Positions 45,819 to 56,066 are shown, numbered from the stretch's first letter. The stretch is 64,000 nucleotides of DNA from an uncultured Candidatus Poseidoniales archaeon (GCA_902625325.1 CACOAW010000006.1:1-64000), one strand, 5' to 3'. The notes: a model not told the origin generated them from the letters alone. Program-made: numbers and translations.

Positions 45819-46652
45819 ATGGCCGACTGGCGACCCATGCTAAAACGCCGAGAAGACGGTTTTCCCCGTATTATGGGAGTAGTGAACGTCACTCCGGACT
45901 CTTTTCACGCACGTTCCAGATCCTCTGGCATCAATCATGCAGTAGAAGCCGCGATGAAGATGGCATCGGAAGGTGCGGACTGGATCGATGTAGGAGGGGA
46001 GTCAACTAGGCCGGGAGCCAGTCCAGTGACAATTGAGGACGAGCTTTCCAGGGTCATCCCTGCAATAGAAGCAATCAGGTCTCAACTTCCAGATGCCTGC
46101 ATATCAATAGATACCAGGAGGTCCGAGGTGGCAAAACAGGCCCTGAATTCAGGAGCCGATATGGTGAACGACGTCTCTGCAATGAGCGACCCGGGAATGC
46201 TGAGTGTCGTTTCAGAGCACGATTGCCCCGTTTGCATTATGCACATGCGAGGTTTACCTGAGAACATGCAGAATGACCCGAGCTACGACGACGTTGTCAG
46301 TGAGGTTAGGGGATACCTTGGCAAGGTTGCTGGGTTGCTAGTGGATCAAGGTGTGAAACCGAGACAAATCGTAGCGGATCCTGGAATTGGGTTCGGTAAA
46401 ACGCTGGAGCACAACATCGCCCTACTATCTTCAGGAAGATCAATAGTCCCCGATGAAAGGATGGGCCTGATGTGGGGGGTAAGCAGAAAGAGCATGTTCC
46501 TGGACCTCCTGGGGAGGGAGGACAGTGAGGATAGGCTAGCAGGGACTCTGGGCGTCGCTGCGATATCTCCGGAGAAGGAAGTGGATATAATCCGAGTCCA
46601 CGATGTGGCTGAGCACTCGGACTCGTTCAAGGCGATGAAGGCAATACGGTGA
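45819..46652 (+). CDS. folP: Dihydropteroate synthase
   Basis: GVVNVTPDSFHARSRSSG, ADWIDVGGESTRPGASPV, ISIDTRRSEVAKQALNSGADMVNDVSA, IMHMRGLPENMQNDPSYDDV, VADPGIGFGKTLEHN. Confidence 0.96.
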   Translation: MADWRPMLKRREDGFPRIMGVVNVTPDSFHARSRSSGINHAVEAAMKMASEGADWIDVGGESTRPGASPVTIEDELSRVIPAIEAIRSQLPDACISIDTRRSEVAKQALNSGADMVNDVSAMSDPGMLSVVSEHDCPVCIMHMRGLPENMQNDPSYDDVVSEVRGYLGKVAGLLVDQGVKPRQIVADPGIGFGKTLEHNIALLSSGRSIVPDERMGLMWGVSRKSMFLDLLGREDSEDRLAGTLGVAAISPEKEVDIIRVHDVAEHSDSFKAMKAIR

Positions 46653-46656
46653 TCGG

Positions 46657-47817
46657 ATGAGTGTAAACAATATTATCGAAATTGATGACCGGCTGAGAAT
46701 CCTAGGGACCGCACATGTCAGCAGCGAGTCAGTGGAACTGGTTCGAAATCAAATAGAGGAGTGGGGGCCTGACTTGGTTGCAGTGGAGCTATGCCCTTCC
46801 AGGATGGCTGCATTGACCGAACCGGAGTCACTGGACTCGGAGGACCTCCTGAAGATAATCAAGGAGGGGCGGTCAGCCATGATACTCCTACAGTCAGCTC
46901 TTGCCGCTCAGCAAAGAAGGATGGGGGTGTCCTCTGGAGAGAAACCTGGAGCGGAACTCCTAGCCGCGGTAAACGCAGCTGAGGAGTCGGGCATCCCGGT
47001 GGAGATGATCGACAGGGACGTCGTAATCACGCTAAGAAGAGCATGGAGGAAGATGGGCATGATTGAGAAATGGAGGATACTCAATGCACTCCTGTGGGAG
47101 GAAGAAGATGAAGATGTCTCGATAGACGAGGTCCTAGGCGACTCCGATCTCCTGAGCAACATGATGGAGGAGGCCAGAGAGCTCGCCCCCAGAGCTGGCG
47201 AGGTTCTCATCGACGAGAGGGACTCATTCCTGGCTGGCAGGATACAGCAGATTCGAGGGAAGGGGCGGGTACTGGCAGTAATTGGAGCTGGCCATCTCAG
47301 CGGAGTTGTCCAAAACCTCGGAGAGCCTGCAATGGAGACTACCTCGAGGCTAGCAGAGCTATCTGAGGAGCCGCCCAAGTCTGTTTGGCCTATCGTACTG
47401 ATGGCGGCCATACCCGTCTTCCTCCTGGGGACCGTGGGGTGGATGGCCTACAACGGGGAAATGGAGGAGCTCAAGCAGACCGCTCAAACCTGGCTCGCCC
47501 TCAATGCCCTACTTGCTGGACTGGGCGTTCTCATTGCAAGGGGCCACCCGCTCTCCATACTGGTCGGCGCGGTAGCCTCACCAATCACCTCCCTCAATCC
47601 GACCTTGGCAGCTGGCTGGTTTGCGGGCTACACCCAGCTGAAGGTAGCCTCCCCGACTGGTAAGGACGCACAGGACTTCCTGAAGCTGGACGAGACCTCT
47701 CTATTCTGGAAAAACAGAGTGGGGAGGGTGCTACTTGTGACTGCACTTGGCAATGTTGGCTCGATGGTTGGCGCTTGGCTGGCGGGAGCATCGATTCTTG
47801 GCATGCTAATTAGTTGA
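46657..47817 (+). CDS. TraB/PrgY-family membrane protein
   Basis: ILGTAHVSSESVELVRNQIEEWGPDLVAVELCPSRMAAL; ELLAAVNAAEESGIPVEMIDRDVVITLRRAWRKM; C-terminal TM helices. Confidence 0.88.
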   Translation: MSVNNIIEIDDRLRILGTAHVSSESVELVRNQIEEWGPDLVAVELCPSRMAALTEPESLDSEDLLKIIKEGRSAMILLQSALAAQQRRMGVSSGEKPGAELLAAVNAAEESGIPVEMIDRDVVITLRRAWRKMGMIEKWRILNALLWEEEDEDVSIDEVLGDSDLLSNMMEEARELAPRAGEVLIDERDSFLAGRIQQIRGKGRVLAVIGAGHLSGVVQNLGEPAMETTSRLAELSEEPPKSVWPIVLMAAIPVFLLGTVGWMAYNGEMEELKQTAQTWLALNALLAGLGVLIARGHPLSILVGAVASPITSLNPTLAAGWFAGYTQLKVASPTGKDAQDFLKLDETSLFWKNRVGRVLLVTALGNVGSMVGAWLAGASILGMLIS

Positions 47818-47830
47818 CTGGGGCAGAAAT

Positions 47831-48844
47831 ATGGGAGAGGCTGGAAAAATTTCCCCACAGAGGGATGGTTTGAATCGAGGAATTGCCCTTTCGATAATAC
47901 TAGGGGCGATTGCATATTTGCTTGATGATTGGCTACGATCTAGTGATTTATTCAGTCTCGGAACGGGGACACTGGCGTTTATTTTCGGAGGGATCTGTGC
48001 ACAATTGACTACTGGGGTAAAGACAGGTGGTGATTGGGTTGTAAAAAGGATACTTCCAATTACAATAATTTGTCTGGGTTTCGGACTTGACCTGACCTTA
48101 CTCTTCGGTGACGCAGAAGGCAGAGTAGGCCTGATGATCGGGGTGACATCTGCTTTTTTTTGCATTGTTTCTAGTGTTTTCATCGGCAGAGCGCTCGGAA
48201 TGACAACCGAGTCATCATTGGCCATTGGTTGTGGAGGCGCAATATGCGGTAATAGCGCCGTTGTTGCCGTTTCCTCATCCTTAAGAATAAGACAAGACGT
48301 TCTTGCCATTATTCTCGCAACGATAAATATCCTCGGAGTTGTGACGTTCATTTCCATACCGATATTCTCCGCAGTACTGGGCTTAGAAGAGGCTAGTGCG
48401 GGCATTTGGGCCGGGTCGACAATTCATGCGGTCCCACAAGCGATTTCCGCTGGAGAAGCCATTGGAGAGGAAGGGACGATCATGGCTACTACCATTAAAC
48501 TCTCCAGAGTGGCTTTGCTCATCGTAGTAATTCCGTTGTGCGCAATAGTCGGTGGCACTTCGGAGAAGAGGAATCAGTTGGATAATCCACTATCTAAAAT
48601 CCCGTACTTCTTACCTGGATTCATATTAGCCGCGGTTTTAGCGACCTGGTTGGTACCAGAGGATTATTCTGATAAATTGGCTATTCTCGCTAAAATTAGC
48701 TTGGCACCAATAATGGCTTCCATCGGATTTTTCCTCTCTATCGAAGGAGTTGGGGATGAAGGTAGGAAAATCTTCGCAATCGGGGCTATCTCATCGGCAG
48801 CGATGGTATTTTTCAGCCTAATTTCGATATACTTGTTCCTCTGA
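47831..48844 (+). CDS. YeiH/UPF0324-type putative sulfate exporter family membrane protein
   Basis: LPITIICLGFGLDLTLLFG, GCGGAICGNSAVVAVSSSLR, WAGSTIHAVPQAISAGEAIGEEGTIMATTIKLSRVALL. Confidence 0.88.
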   Translation: MGEAGKISPQRDGLNRGIALSIILGAIAYLLDDWLRSSDLFSLGTGTLAFIFGGICAQLTTGVKTGGDWVVKRILPITIICLGFGLDLTLLFGDAEGRVGLMIGVTSAFFCIVSSVFIGRALGMTTESSLAIGCGGAICGNSAVVAVSSSLRIRQDVLAIILATINILGVVTFISIPIFSAVLGLEEASAGIWAGSTIHAVPQAISAGEAIGEEGTIMATTIKLSRVALLIVVIPLCAIVGGTSEKRNQLDNPLSKIPYFLPGFILAAVLATWLVPEDYSDKLAILAKISLAPIMASIGFFLSIEGVGDEGRKIFAIGAISSAAMVFFSLISIYLFL

Positions 48845-48884
48845 AAGGACAATATAGGATCCATCGAGCGTGATGGAGTTAATC

Positions 48885-49115
48885 TCACACTGCGGGAGTC
48901 TCTTCTGCAACGCCCCACTCGACGGCTTCCCAAGCCCTCTCATGGAAGTAGTAGAACCCCATCTTCAATGGGAACTCGATAACGATGAACCATCCCGCCG
49001 TCTCTATCTCTCCTGTAAGGAGTCCTGCAACCGCCGCGCCGGTTAAAGTCGCAATTATTCTCCAAGCGAATGTCTTCGCAAGGACTCGTTCTCTAGTGTA
49101 CATTCCCATCGCCAT
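48885..49115 (-). CDS. DUF2061-family small membrane protein
   Basis: LAKTFAWRIIATLTGAAVAGLLTG...IEFPLKMGFYYFHERAWEAVEWG. Confidence 0.85.
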   Translation of the reverse strand: MAMGMYTRERVLAKTFAWRIIATLTGAAVAGLLTGEIETAGWFIVIEFPLKMGFYYFHERAWEAVEWGVAEETPAV

Positions 49116-49228
49116 AGGAAGTTGGTCTCATTAATGAGCAAATAACATGCACGGTATCGGCTGACTGCCGAACAGCAATTAGTATAGGTTTGGGATTTCG
49201 CCGATTAGGCTGCTGAATAGTTCAATTC

Positions 49229-49720
49229 TCAGTGAGCAGGGCTGAAGTCTGGGGCATCCGGATCATCAAGGCCCCAGTCCGAGGCACTCCATGCTCTCTC
49301 ATGGAGGTAGTAGAGTAACATCTTGGTGAAGATTTCGATGATTCCGATGGAAAAGCCCGCCGTCCAGCTACCGGTGATGTACCTGGAGATGAGTATTGTA
49401 TCGGTAGTTGCGATTCCCCTCCAGGAGAATGTCTTTGTTACGCTTCGCTTCCTGTTTGCATGGCCTTCGCCTGGCAATCCCTCTTTCCCATCCACCTCAC
49501 CCAAGCCCCAGTCGGATGCGCTCCAAGCCCTCTCATGGAAGTAGTAGAGTACCATCTTCGTCAAGACTTCGGTAAAGCCGATTGCTAGACCCTTTGCAAA
49601 GCTTCCAGTAATGAAAAAGGAGATGAGAATTGTATCTGTTGTGGCGATTCCCCTCCAGAGGAAGGTCTTCGCAAGACTGCGTTTCCTGTTAGCATGGCCC
49701 CCTCCTGCTACAGTTGACAT
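49229..49720 (-). CDS. Tandem (two-copy) DUF2061 membrane protein
   Basis: SLAKTFLWRGIATTDTILISFFITGS...MVLYYFHERAWSASDWGL and SVTKTFSWRGIATTDTILISRYITGS...MLLYYLHERAWSASDWGL. Confidence 0.9.
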   Translation of the reverse strand: MSTVAGGGHANRKRSLAKTFLWRGIATTDTILISFFITGSFAKGLAIGFTEVLTKMVLYYFHERAWSASDWGLGEVDGKEGLPGEGHANRKRSVTKTFSWRGIATTDTILISRYITGSWTAGFSIGIIEIFTKMLLYYLHERAWSASDWGLDDPDAPDFSPAH

Positions 49721-49774
49721 GAACCACTCAAGGGCTTATTTTTGATAATCTCTCCGTATGGAGGCTTACCCATC

Positions 49775-51007
49775 TTAGATAGACTCAATCACGATTGCGA
49801 TTCCTTGTCCACCACCGATACAGGCTGTTGCCACCCCGTACCTAGAACCCGTTTCTTTGAGTTGGTGAGATAATGTGAGTACAAGTCGGGTACCAGTAGC
49901 TGCGAGCGGATGGCCGATGCCCACAGCGCCACCGTTGACATTGACGATGTCATAGGATATCCCAAGATCCTTGATACAGGCCACTGCCTGTCCTGCGAAG
50001 GCTTCGTTTATCTCCCAAAGATCAATGTCTGACACAGAAAGTCCTGCCTTCTCTATCGCCTTTAGGCTGGATGGCACCGGCCCGTATGCCATGATGCTCG
50101 GCTCCAGGCCCACTACTCCCCAAGAGACGATTCTCGAAAGAGGCTCGTCCCCATCAGCCTCGGCTCTGGATGCTGACTTGACCACCACCGCGGCAGCACC
50201 GTCCACCACTCCGGATGCATTTCCTGCTGTGACCAGAGATTTTGGGCCGAAGTGAGTCCTGAGGCCTGAAAGAGTCTCCAAGGTGGTTCCAAGAACTACG
50301 TGATCCTCATGAGTGTGATCGACAGTGGCATCGGCGGTCTCAACCGGTACGACCTCCTTCTCCCAGGTTCCCGATGAGACACTGGACTCTGTTCTCTGGT
50401 GGCTCATTGCCGCATACTCGTCTGCTTGCTCGCGCTCTACCCCCTTCCTTCTGCACAGCTCATCACTGGTTTGTGCCATGAACATGCCACTTACCCCATC
50501 CACGAGGTTGGTGAACAGGTAGTCCTCCATATCCTGTGCTAACTCCTCTCCTGCCGAAGGGGGCCTCCCGAGTTTGTACGTGTCCCTCATACCCCTCAAG
50601 ACGTGAGGTGCCTGGCTGAGGTTCTCCATTCCGCCGGCCACCACTACATCGGCCTCCCCGAGCATTATCATCTGGGTGGCACTGATAATCGACTGGGCTC
50701 CGCTCCCACAGAGCCTGTTCAGCGTGAGCATCGGGACCTCCTCGGGAATTCCCGACCTCAGTCCAGCATGTCTAGCTCCGAAGATTGCTTGCCCGGAGGT
50801 CTGCAGGGCGTGCCCCATCACCACGTGTTCCACACTTTCGGGGTCTGTCCCGGTCTTCTCCATGGCTCCCTTGATTGCAACAGTGCCGAGTTGTTCTGCT
50901 GAAACGGATGCCAACCTTCCACCGGGGCCTCCATCGCCTCTCTTGCCTCCTAACCACTCGCAGAAGGGCGTCCTCGCCCCACCTACGACAACCGCACCCT
51001 CGGTCAT
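49775..51007 (-). CDS. Acetyl-CoA acetyltransferase (thiolase)
   Basis: LNRLCGSGAQSIISATQMI (nucleophile Cys), NEAFAGQAVACIKDLG, NVNGGAVGIGHPLAATGTRLVLTL, CIGGGQGIAIVIE. Confidence 0.95.
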   Translation of the reverse strand: MTEGAVVVGGARTPFCEWLGGKRGDGGPGGRLASVSAEQLGTVAIKGAMEKTGTDPESVEHVVMGHALQTSGQAIFGARHAGLRSGIPEEVPMLTLNRLCGSGAQSIISATQMIMLGEADVVVAGGMENLSQAPHVLRGMRDTYKLGRPPSAGEELAQDMEDYLFTNLVDGVSGMFMAQTSDELCRRKGVEREQADEYAAMSHQRTESSVSSGTWEKEVVPVETADATVDHTHEDHVVLGTTLETLSGLRTHFGPKSLVTAGNASGVVDGAAAVVVKSASRAEADGDEPLSRIVSWGVVGLEPSIMAYGPVPSSLKAIEKAGLSVSDIDLWEINEAFAGQAVACIKDLGISYDIVNVNGGAVGIGHPLAATGTRLVLTLSHQLKETGSRYGVATACIGGGQGIAIVIESI

Positions 51008-51024
51008 CTGGATACATCCTTCGT

Positions 51025-52443
51025 TCAGGACTCGTCTGACTCTTCCGTCATCGAGCCAAGGTAGTCTGGTAGTTCGACACCCGACATCTTCGCGACGTCG
51101 TGTATCGGAGGCAGGCTCTGTACTAGGCTGCTGACGAAGTTGCTAGTTGCAGAGTTTCCGTCTTTGTCGTTTCCGCTGTCCCATACTGTGATCTTGTCTA
51201 TCTTCAGGTTACGGATTGCCTCGGTCTGAGCCGATACCATGGCCTCTATCTTCTCCACCATGAGTAGAGTTGCCGCGGCCTTCGGATCTCCTGACGCGCT
51301 TGTGACCAGGTTGCTGTATCCCTGAGCCTTTGCGTCCAGGACCTGCTTAACACCCTCGGCCTCTGCCTCGTATCTCGCGAGGATGGCGTCTGCCTCACCG
51401 CGGGCGATCCTCCTCTGCCTCTCTGCCTCGGCCTCAGCTGCTATCTCTACCTGCTGTTTGGCGACCGTTTCCCTAGCTATCTCGCTAGCTCTGAGAGATT
51501 GTTCTTCCTCGTCGTATTTCGCCTTGGCGATCTCGGCCTCGGCTTGAGCCGTGGCCACGTCGGCTCTTTGCTTGGCCGATGCCTCTGCCTCAGCGAGGTC
51601 GGCGTTTGCCCTAGCGATCTCTGCCTGAGCAGCGTTCTCACCGCCAACTGCCATGGCCTCCTGTTGCTCTACGTAGACACGCTGGTCGGCCTGTGCTGCC
51701 TTCCTTCCCTTCTCTGCCTCCGCGTTGTTCTGAGCTACCTGAATCTCTCTGGTTCGGTCGGCCTCTGCCTTACCGATGGCTCCGTCCCTCTCTGCGTTGG
51801 CGACATCGACCCTAGCCTGCTCGACTGCAGTGGATGCGGCTTTCTTACCGATGCTCTCGATGTAGTCTGACTCGTCTGTGATGTCAGCAATGTTAACGTT
51901 GATCAGGTACAGTCCGACCTTCCTCATCTCCTGTCCGACGTTCTTCTGAATCAGCTCTAGGAAGGAGTCCCTGTCCTGGTTGATCTGCTCGATTGTCAGA
52001 GTGGCAACTGTGAGACGTAGCTGACCGAAAATTATCTCCTTCGCCATCTCCTCTATGTCCTCTACCCTGAAGCCGAGGAGACGCTCGGCTGCGTTAGCCA
52101 TTATCGAAGGCTCCGTCGAGACACCTATGGTGAATGTGCTGGGAACGTTAATCCTGATGTTCTGCAGGGAAAGAGCCCCCCTCAGGTCAATGTTGATTGT
52201 CATTGGCTTGAGAGATATGTATGCGTAATCTTGGATAAGAGGCCACACTAACGAAGCGCCTCCATGGAGGGTCTTGGATGGTTTCGGGCGTCCGTCTGCT
52301 GTCCTCTCCGTCCTACCGTAGATGACCATTATCTGGTCCGGCGGGCATCTCTTGTAGCGCTGTGCGAAAAACATCACAGCGGCTACGAGAATCAATACGA
52401 CTGCAAAAATCATTATTCCTAGTATCTCATTCGCGTCTGCCAT
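51025..52443 (-). CDS. Flotillin-like SPFH-domain protein
   Basis: N-terminal TM, SPFH region, AE-rich coiled coil (AEAEAEIAKAKYDEEEQSLRASEIARETVAKQQVEIAAEAEAERQRRIARGEADAILARYEAEAEG). Confidence 0.92.
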   Translation of the reverse strand: MADANEILGIMIFAVVLILVAAVMFFAQRYKRCPPDQIMVIYGRTERTADGRPKPSKTLHGGASLVWPLIQDYAYISLKPMTINIDLRGALSLQNIRINVPSTFTIGVSTEPSIMANAAERLLGFRVEDIEEMAKEIIFGQLRLTVATLTIEQINQDRDSFLELIQKNVGQEMRKVGLYLINVNIADITDESDYIESIGKKAASTAVEQARVDVANAERDGAIGKAEADRTREIQVAQNNAEAEKGRKAAQADQRVYVEQQEAMAVGGENAAQAEIARANADLAEAEASAKQRADVATAQAEAEIAKAKYDEEEQSLRASEIARETVAKQQVEIAAEAEAERQRRIARGEADAILARYEAEAEGVKQVLDAKAQGYSNLVTSASGDPKAAATLLMVEKIEAMVSAQTEAIRNLKIDKITVWDSGNDKDGNSATSNFVSSLVQSLPPIHDVAKMSGVELPDYLGSMTEESDES

Positions 52444-52536
52444 TGGCTCAACTCGTTACATAAGAAAATGCAGTCACCTATGAATGCTTACCCGCCGCGC
52501 GTGCGCATTCAATTCGTGAAGCCTATATTTTACGGC

Positions 52537-53124
52537 TTAGATCCTCTTAACCACTAGGACCTCGCCTATTGTGTCAACAACCTCGATGAAGTCACCCGTG
52601 GCAATGTTCGTTCCGTCCTCGGACTTAGCGTTGAAGGTCCTCTGCGCCTCGTTTACCTCCACGGTAACCTGTCCGACACCCTCGTCTCCAATCCTCAGGT
52701 AGACTTGTCCTTTTGCCCCTATGGCCTCGGACAGTTCGACCGTCCCATCCTGCTGGAGGTTGACGAATAGCTCGAACAGCTTCCCGGTCGCGTACATCGA
52801 AAGGCCGCCGGCTGCGCCGCCGGCGAGAATCGCTGGAGAAGGCCCTCCGCCCGACTTGGTGACGTAAAGTCCGGCCAAACCGAAGAACATCAGGAATGCC
52901 ATTATGCCCTGGAAAGTGAGAGCCTTGAACGATGCATCCGCACCCATATCGACGTCTATTCCGAACAGCCCGTCGAATATGTCCGTGGCAATTCCGCCTA
53001 TCATGAGCAGGAAGAAGTACAGAGTGAACAGAATCCCCCCAACCAAGGCGCTTGCCGCGAATAGCATGTCAATTCCTGTGACGTCTCCAAGCCCTACCAA
53101 ATCGAACAAACTGAACTCGACCAT
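52537..53124 (-). CDS. NfeD-like membrane protein with C-terminal OB-fold-like domain
   Basis: TM segments followed by AIGAKGQVYLRIGDEGVGQVTVEVNEAQRTFNAKSEDGTNIATGDFIEVVDTIGEVLVVKRI; adjacent to flotillin. Confidence 0.8.
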   Translation of the reverse strand: MVEFSLFDLVGLGDVTGIDMLFAASALVGGILFTLYFFLLMIGGIATDIFDGLFGIDVDMGADASFKALTFQGIMAFLMFFGLAGLYVTKSGGGPSPAILAGGAAGGLSMYATGKLFELFVNLQQDGTVELSEAIGAKGQVYLRIGDEGVGQVTVEVNEAQRTFNAKSEDGTNIATGDFIEVVDTIGEVLVVKRI

Positions 53125-53183
53125 TATTCCACCGTGTAATGACTGAGTTTTGACTTATTCGGCGGAAATTGCCCTTATGATTA

Positions 53184-53462
53184 TTATTTCTTGGAAAGCA
53201 AGATGCCCAAGTATCGCTCTAGGTTGAGGATTGGCCCGAGCGAGAGTCCTACAACAACGAATGAGATGGTCAGTATGGTATCACCGCTCATGTTGGTGAG
53301 GGAGTCCAGGACCGAGTAGGTGAACAGCCCAGTAAGGAAGAGAATAACCGGTATCGCAGCCCTTCTGAAGAAGATGTGGTATCCGAATAGTTGGTCGAAG
53401 GCAGGATTTCCGATGGCCTTGTCCACGATGTTTTCCTTGTCCTCAGGGGGCATATTACTCAA
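53184..53462 (-). CDS. Small hypothetical membrane protein
   Basis: Hydrophobic segments AIPVILFLTGLFTYSVLDSL and ILTISFVVVGLSLGPIL; in flotillin locus. Confidence 0.6.
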   Translation of the reverse strand: MSNMPPEDKENIVDKAIGNPAFDQLFGYHIFFRRAAIPVILFLTGLFTYSVLDSLTNMSGDTILTISFVVVGLSLGPILNLERYLGILLSKK

Positions 53463-53477
53463 CCCAGATTGCCGCTA

Positions 53478-53828
53478 TCAAAGTGTTGCTAGCCATTGGA
53501 ACATTCCGAAGATCGTAATCACGACGGGTATGGAATACCATGCTGCTTTCACGGGTTTGGAGGAGTCGTCCACGAGCTTCTTCCTCCCGGTGGCAGGATC
53601 GGTAGTCAGGATGGTCTTCTCAGCCTTGCTGTACAGTTCCGTGAATTCGGATTCGTTCCTGGCTAGGAACAAAAGGAAGTAGAGCCCAAGCGCCATGGTC
53701 CCCCCTCCTGTCCCCTGAATCATGTATGCAATCCAATCGGCGGTGCCCTCATCTGCCAACAGGGCGTTGCCGATTAGAAGTTGGGCTATTCCCATCATGA
53801 ACCACATGAGAGAGTCTCTTCGTGCCAT
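53478..53828 (-). CDS. Small hypothetical membrane protein
   Basis: TM segments MWFMMGIAQLLIGNALL, GTGGGTMALGLYFLLFLA and WYSIPVVITIFGMFQWLA. Confidence 0.6.
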   Translation of the reverse strand: MARRDSLMWFMMGIAQLLIGNALLADEGTADWIAYMIQGTGGGTMALGLYFLLFLARNESEFTELYSKAEKTILTTDPATGRKKLVDDSSKPVKAAWYSIPVVITIFGMFQWLATL

Positions 53829-53880
53829 GGCCAGTTGAGGAGAAACCCCCTCTTGAATATGACCCCTGCATGACTCTGAA

Positions 53881-54300
53881 TCAACCGCCTCTGCTCTTCG
53901 GCCTTTTCTCCCAGATGGCCCATGTTCCTTTGGCTGTGGCCGCTATTTTGCCGTCCCCTGTGACGAGTCTGCCCTCGATATGCGCGAGGTTACGACCCCT
54001 CCTGACGACCTCTGCTGTCGCGATTAGGTGGTCCCCATTGTCAACCGCGTTCAGGTAGGATATGTCCAGTTGTGCTGTGGCGCACCACTCCTCTTTGGAA
54101 ATCAATGATACGAGCGTGCCGCCCATTGCCGTGTCCAGGAGCGTGGCATGTACTCCGCCGTGGGCCATTCCTCCCATGTTCAGATGCTTTTCGCCGACGG
54201 CCAGTTCCACCACGCAGGAGCCCTCGCTGAAGTCAGTTATCTCCATGCCAAGCGACTCTGCTAGGTTGTTCAGTCGGGGTATTTTGCCATCCTCCGTCAT
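53881..54300 (-). CDS. PaaI-type hotdog-fold thioesterase
   Basis: [31 protein letters not shown]...[38 protein letters not shown]. Confidence 0.9.
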   Translation of the reverse strand: MTEDGKIPRLNNLAESLGMEITDFSEGSCVVELAVGEKHLNMGGMAHGGVHATLLDTAMGGTLVSLISKEEWCATAQLDISYLNAVDNGDHLIATAEVVRRGRNLAHIEGRLVTGDGKIAATAKGTWAIWEKRPKSRGG

Positions 54301-56066
54301 TCCGATGCCTCCCCTGTCTGGACTGCCCAGAGCCTCGCATACAGGCCTTCCTGGGAGACAAGTTCGTCGTGGCTGCCCATCTCCGTTATCTGGCCCTTCT
54401 CCATCACCGCTATGGCATCGGCGCCCCTGATGGTGGAGAGCCTGTGAGCGATGATCAGGGTGGTTCTGTCGCGGGAGATCCTGTCTATCGACCTCTGAAG
54501 CGCTGCTTCTGTCTCATTGTCGACGTTGCTTGTTGCCTCATCCAGGACAAGGACGGGAGCGTCCTTCAGAACCGCGCGTGCGATGGCTATCCTCTGCCGC
54601 TGGCCTCCCGAGAGCCGATGCCCGTCCTCCCCGATGTTGGTGTCCCAACCCTCGGGAAGCTCGTCGATGAATCCTGTTGCCTCTGCAATGCGTGCGGCCT
54701 CGACCATCTCCTCGTCCGATGCGTCTGGCCTACCGTAGAGTACGTTGTCCCTCACTGTCCCCGGGAACAGGGTGGTGGTCTGGCTGACTAAGGAGATGGA
54801 ACTCCTCAGTGAGTCGAGTTTGAGTGTCCTGACGTCATGCCCATCCAGCGATACCTTGCCCTCTAGGGGGTCGTGGAACCTCAGCAGGAGTCTGACCAGG
54901 GTGGTCTTGCCTGATCCCGTGGCTCCGACCAGTCCTACGGTCTTCCCGGCAGGGACCTCGAGGTCGATTCCCCTGAGGACGTCCTCCCTTCCCGGGTACG
55001 TGAAACGGATGTCCTCGAACCTGATGTCCCCTTCGACTTCCTCGATGCTGGTGTCGCCCTCAACCACTCCAACCTCCGTGTCGAGCAGGTCAAGCACCCT
55101 GGTGGTCGATGCTAGGGCCCTCTGGTAGAGGTCGAAGGTCTCGCCGAGCCTGGTGAGCGGCCAGAGGAGCCTCTGGGTGATGAAGACGATAACGGAGTAT
55201 TCGCCGAGGCCTATCTTGCCTTCGAGGGCGTACTTCCCGCCAACCAGGAGGTTGGCTGTGAACGCGAAGAGGATGGCCATCCTGATCAGTGGCACAAAGG
55301 ATGCGGAGAGCCTGATGGCGGATCTGTTGGCGTCTCGGTATGACTGGGATGCGTCGCTGACCCTCTTGGCCTCCCTCTCCTCGGCGGTGAACGACTTGAT
55401 CGTGGTGATCCCCTGGAGGTTGTTGTTCAGGATGGCATTCAGCTCTGCCACCTCCTTTCGGACCTCTGAGTACCTGACTCCTATCCTCCTCTGGTACAGG
55501 AAGGACCCGCCGACTATCACGGGGACGGGGATGATTGCGAGGAGCGCGACCTCTGGGGCGAGGAAGAACATGATGCCGCTGACCACTATCACGGTGGTAC
55601 CCACCTGCAGCAGGTCGTTCGCCCCGTGGTCGAGGAACCTCTCGAGTTGGTTCACGTCGTCGTTCATTATCGCCATCAGGCCACCAGTGCTCTGTTCGGA
55701 GAACCACTGCATCTCGAGGTCCTGGATGTGCCTGTATGCATCCATCCTGAGCTCGTGCTGGGCGGTCTGGGCCAGGTTCCTCCACAGGACCCCGTAGAAG
55801 TACTGGAACAGCGACTCGAGGACCCATACCGCCACGGTGATCCCGGCCAGGACCTGCAGCTGCACCCATGGATCGGTGTACCCATAGTCAGCTAGGAAGG
55901 ACTCCTCCTGCTGGTGGACCACGTCTATGGCCATCCCTATCAGCACCGGGGGGGCGAGGTCCCAGATCTTGTTCAGGACCGAGCATATCGATGCAAGGAT
56001 GATGGCTCCCCTCTGGTCCCTCATTTGATTGAGGAGGCGCGAGAGCGGGTGACGCGCATCTGACAC
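54297..56066 (-). CDS. ABC exporter, fused permease and ATPase
   Basis: Walker [21 protein letters not shown], signature [16 protein letters not shown], Walker [16 protein letters not shown]-loop [11 protein letters not shown]. Confidence 0.95.
   Translation of the reverse strand: MSDARHPLSRLLNQMRDQRGAIILASICSVLNKIWDLAPPVLIGMAIDVVHQQEESFLADYGYTDPWVQLQVLAGITVAVWVLESLFQYFYGVLWRNLAQTAQHELRMDAYRHIQDLEMQWFSEQSTGGLMAIMNDDVNQLERFLDHGANDLLQVGTTVIVVSGIMFFLAPEVALLAIIPVPVIVGGSFLYQRRIGVRYSEVRKEVAELNAILNNNLQGITTIKSFTAEEREAKRVSDASQSYRDANRSAIRLSASFVPLIRMAILFAFTANLLVGGKYALEGKIGLGEYSVIVFITQRLLWPLTRLGETFDLYQRALASTTRVLDLLDTEVGVVEGDTSIEEVEGDIRFEDIRFTYPGREDVLRGIDLEVPAGKTVGLVGATGSGKTTLVRLLLRFHDPLEGKVSLDGHDVRTLKLDSLRSSISLVSQTTTLFPGTVRDNVLYGRPDASDEEMVEAARIAEATGFIDELPEGWDTNIGEDGHRLSGGQRQRIAIARAVLKDAPVLVLDEATSNVDNETEAALQRSIDRISRDRTTLIIAHRLSTIRGADAIAVMEKGQITEMGSHDELVSQEGLYARLWAVQTGEASE

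Noticed and set aside
55090-55869. 259-aa minus-strand ORF overlapping the ABC transporter
   Set aside because: Arg/Pro/Gly-rich translation in an alternative frame of a GC-rich gene; the ABC transporter frame has clear motifs.
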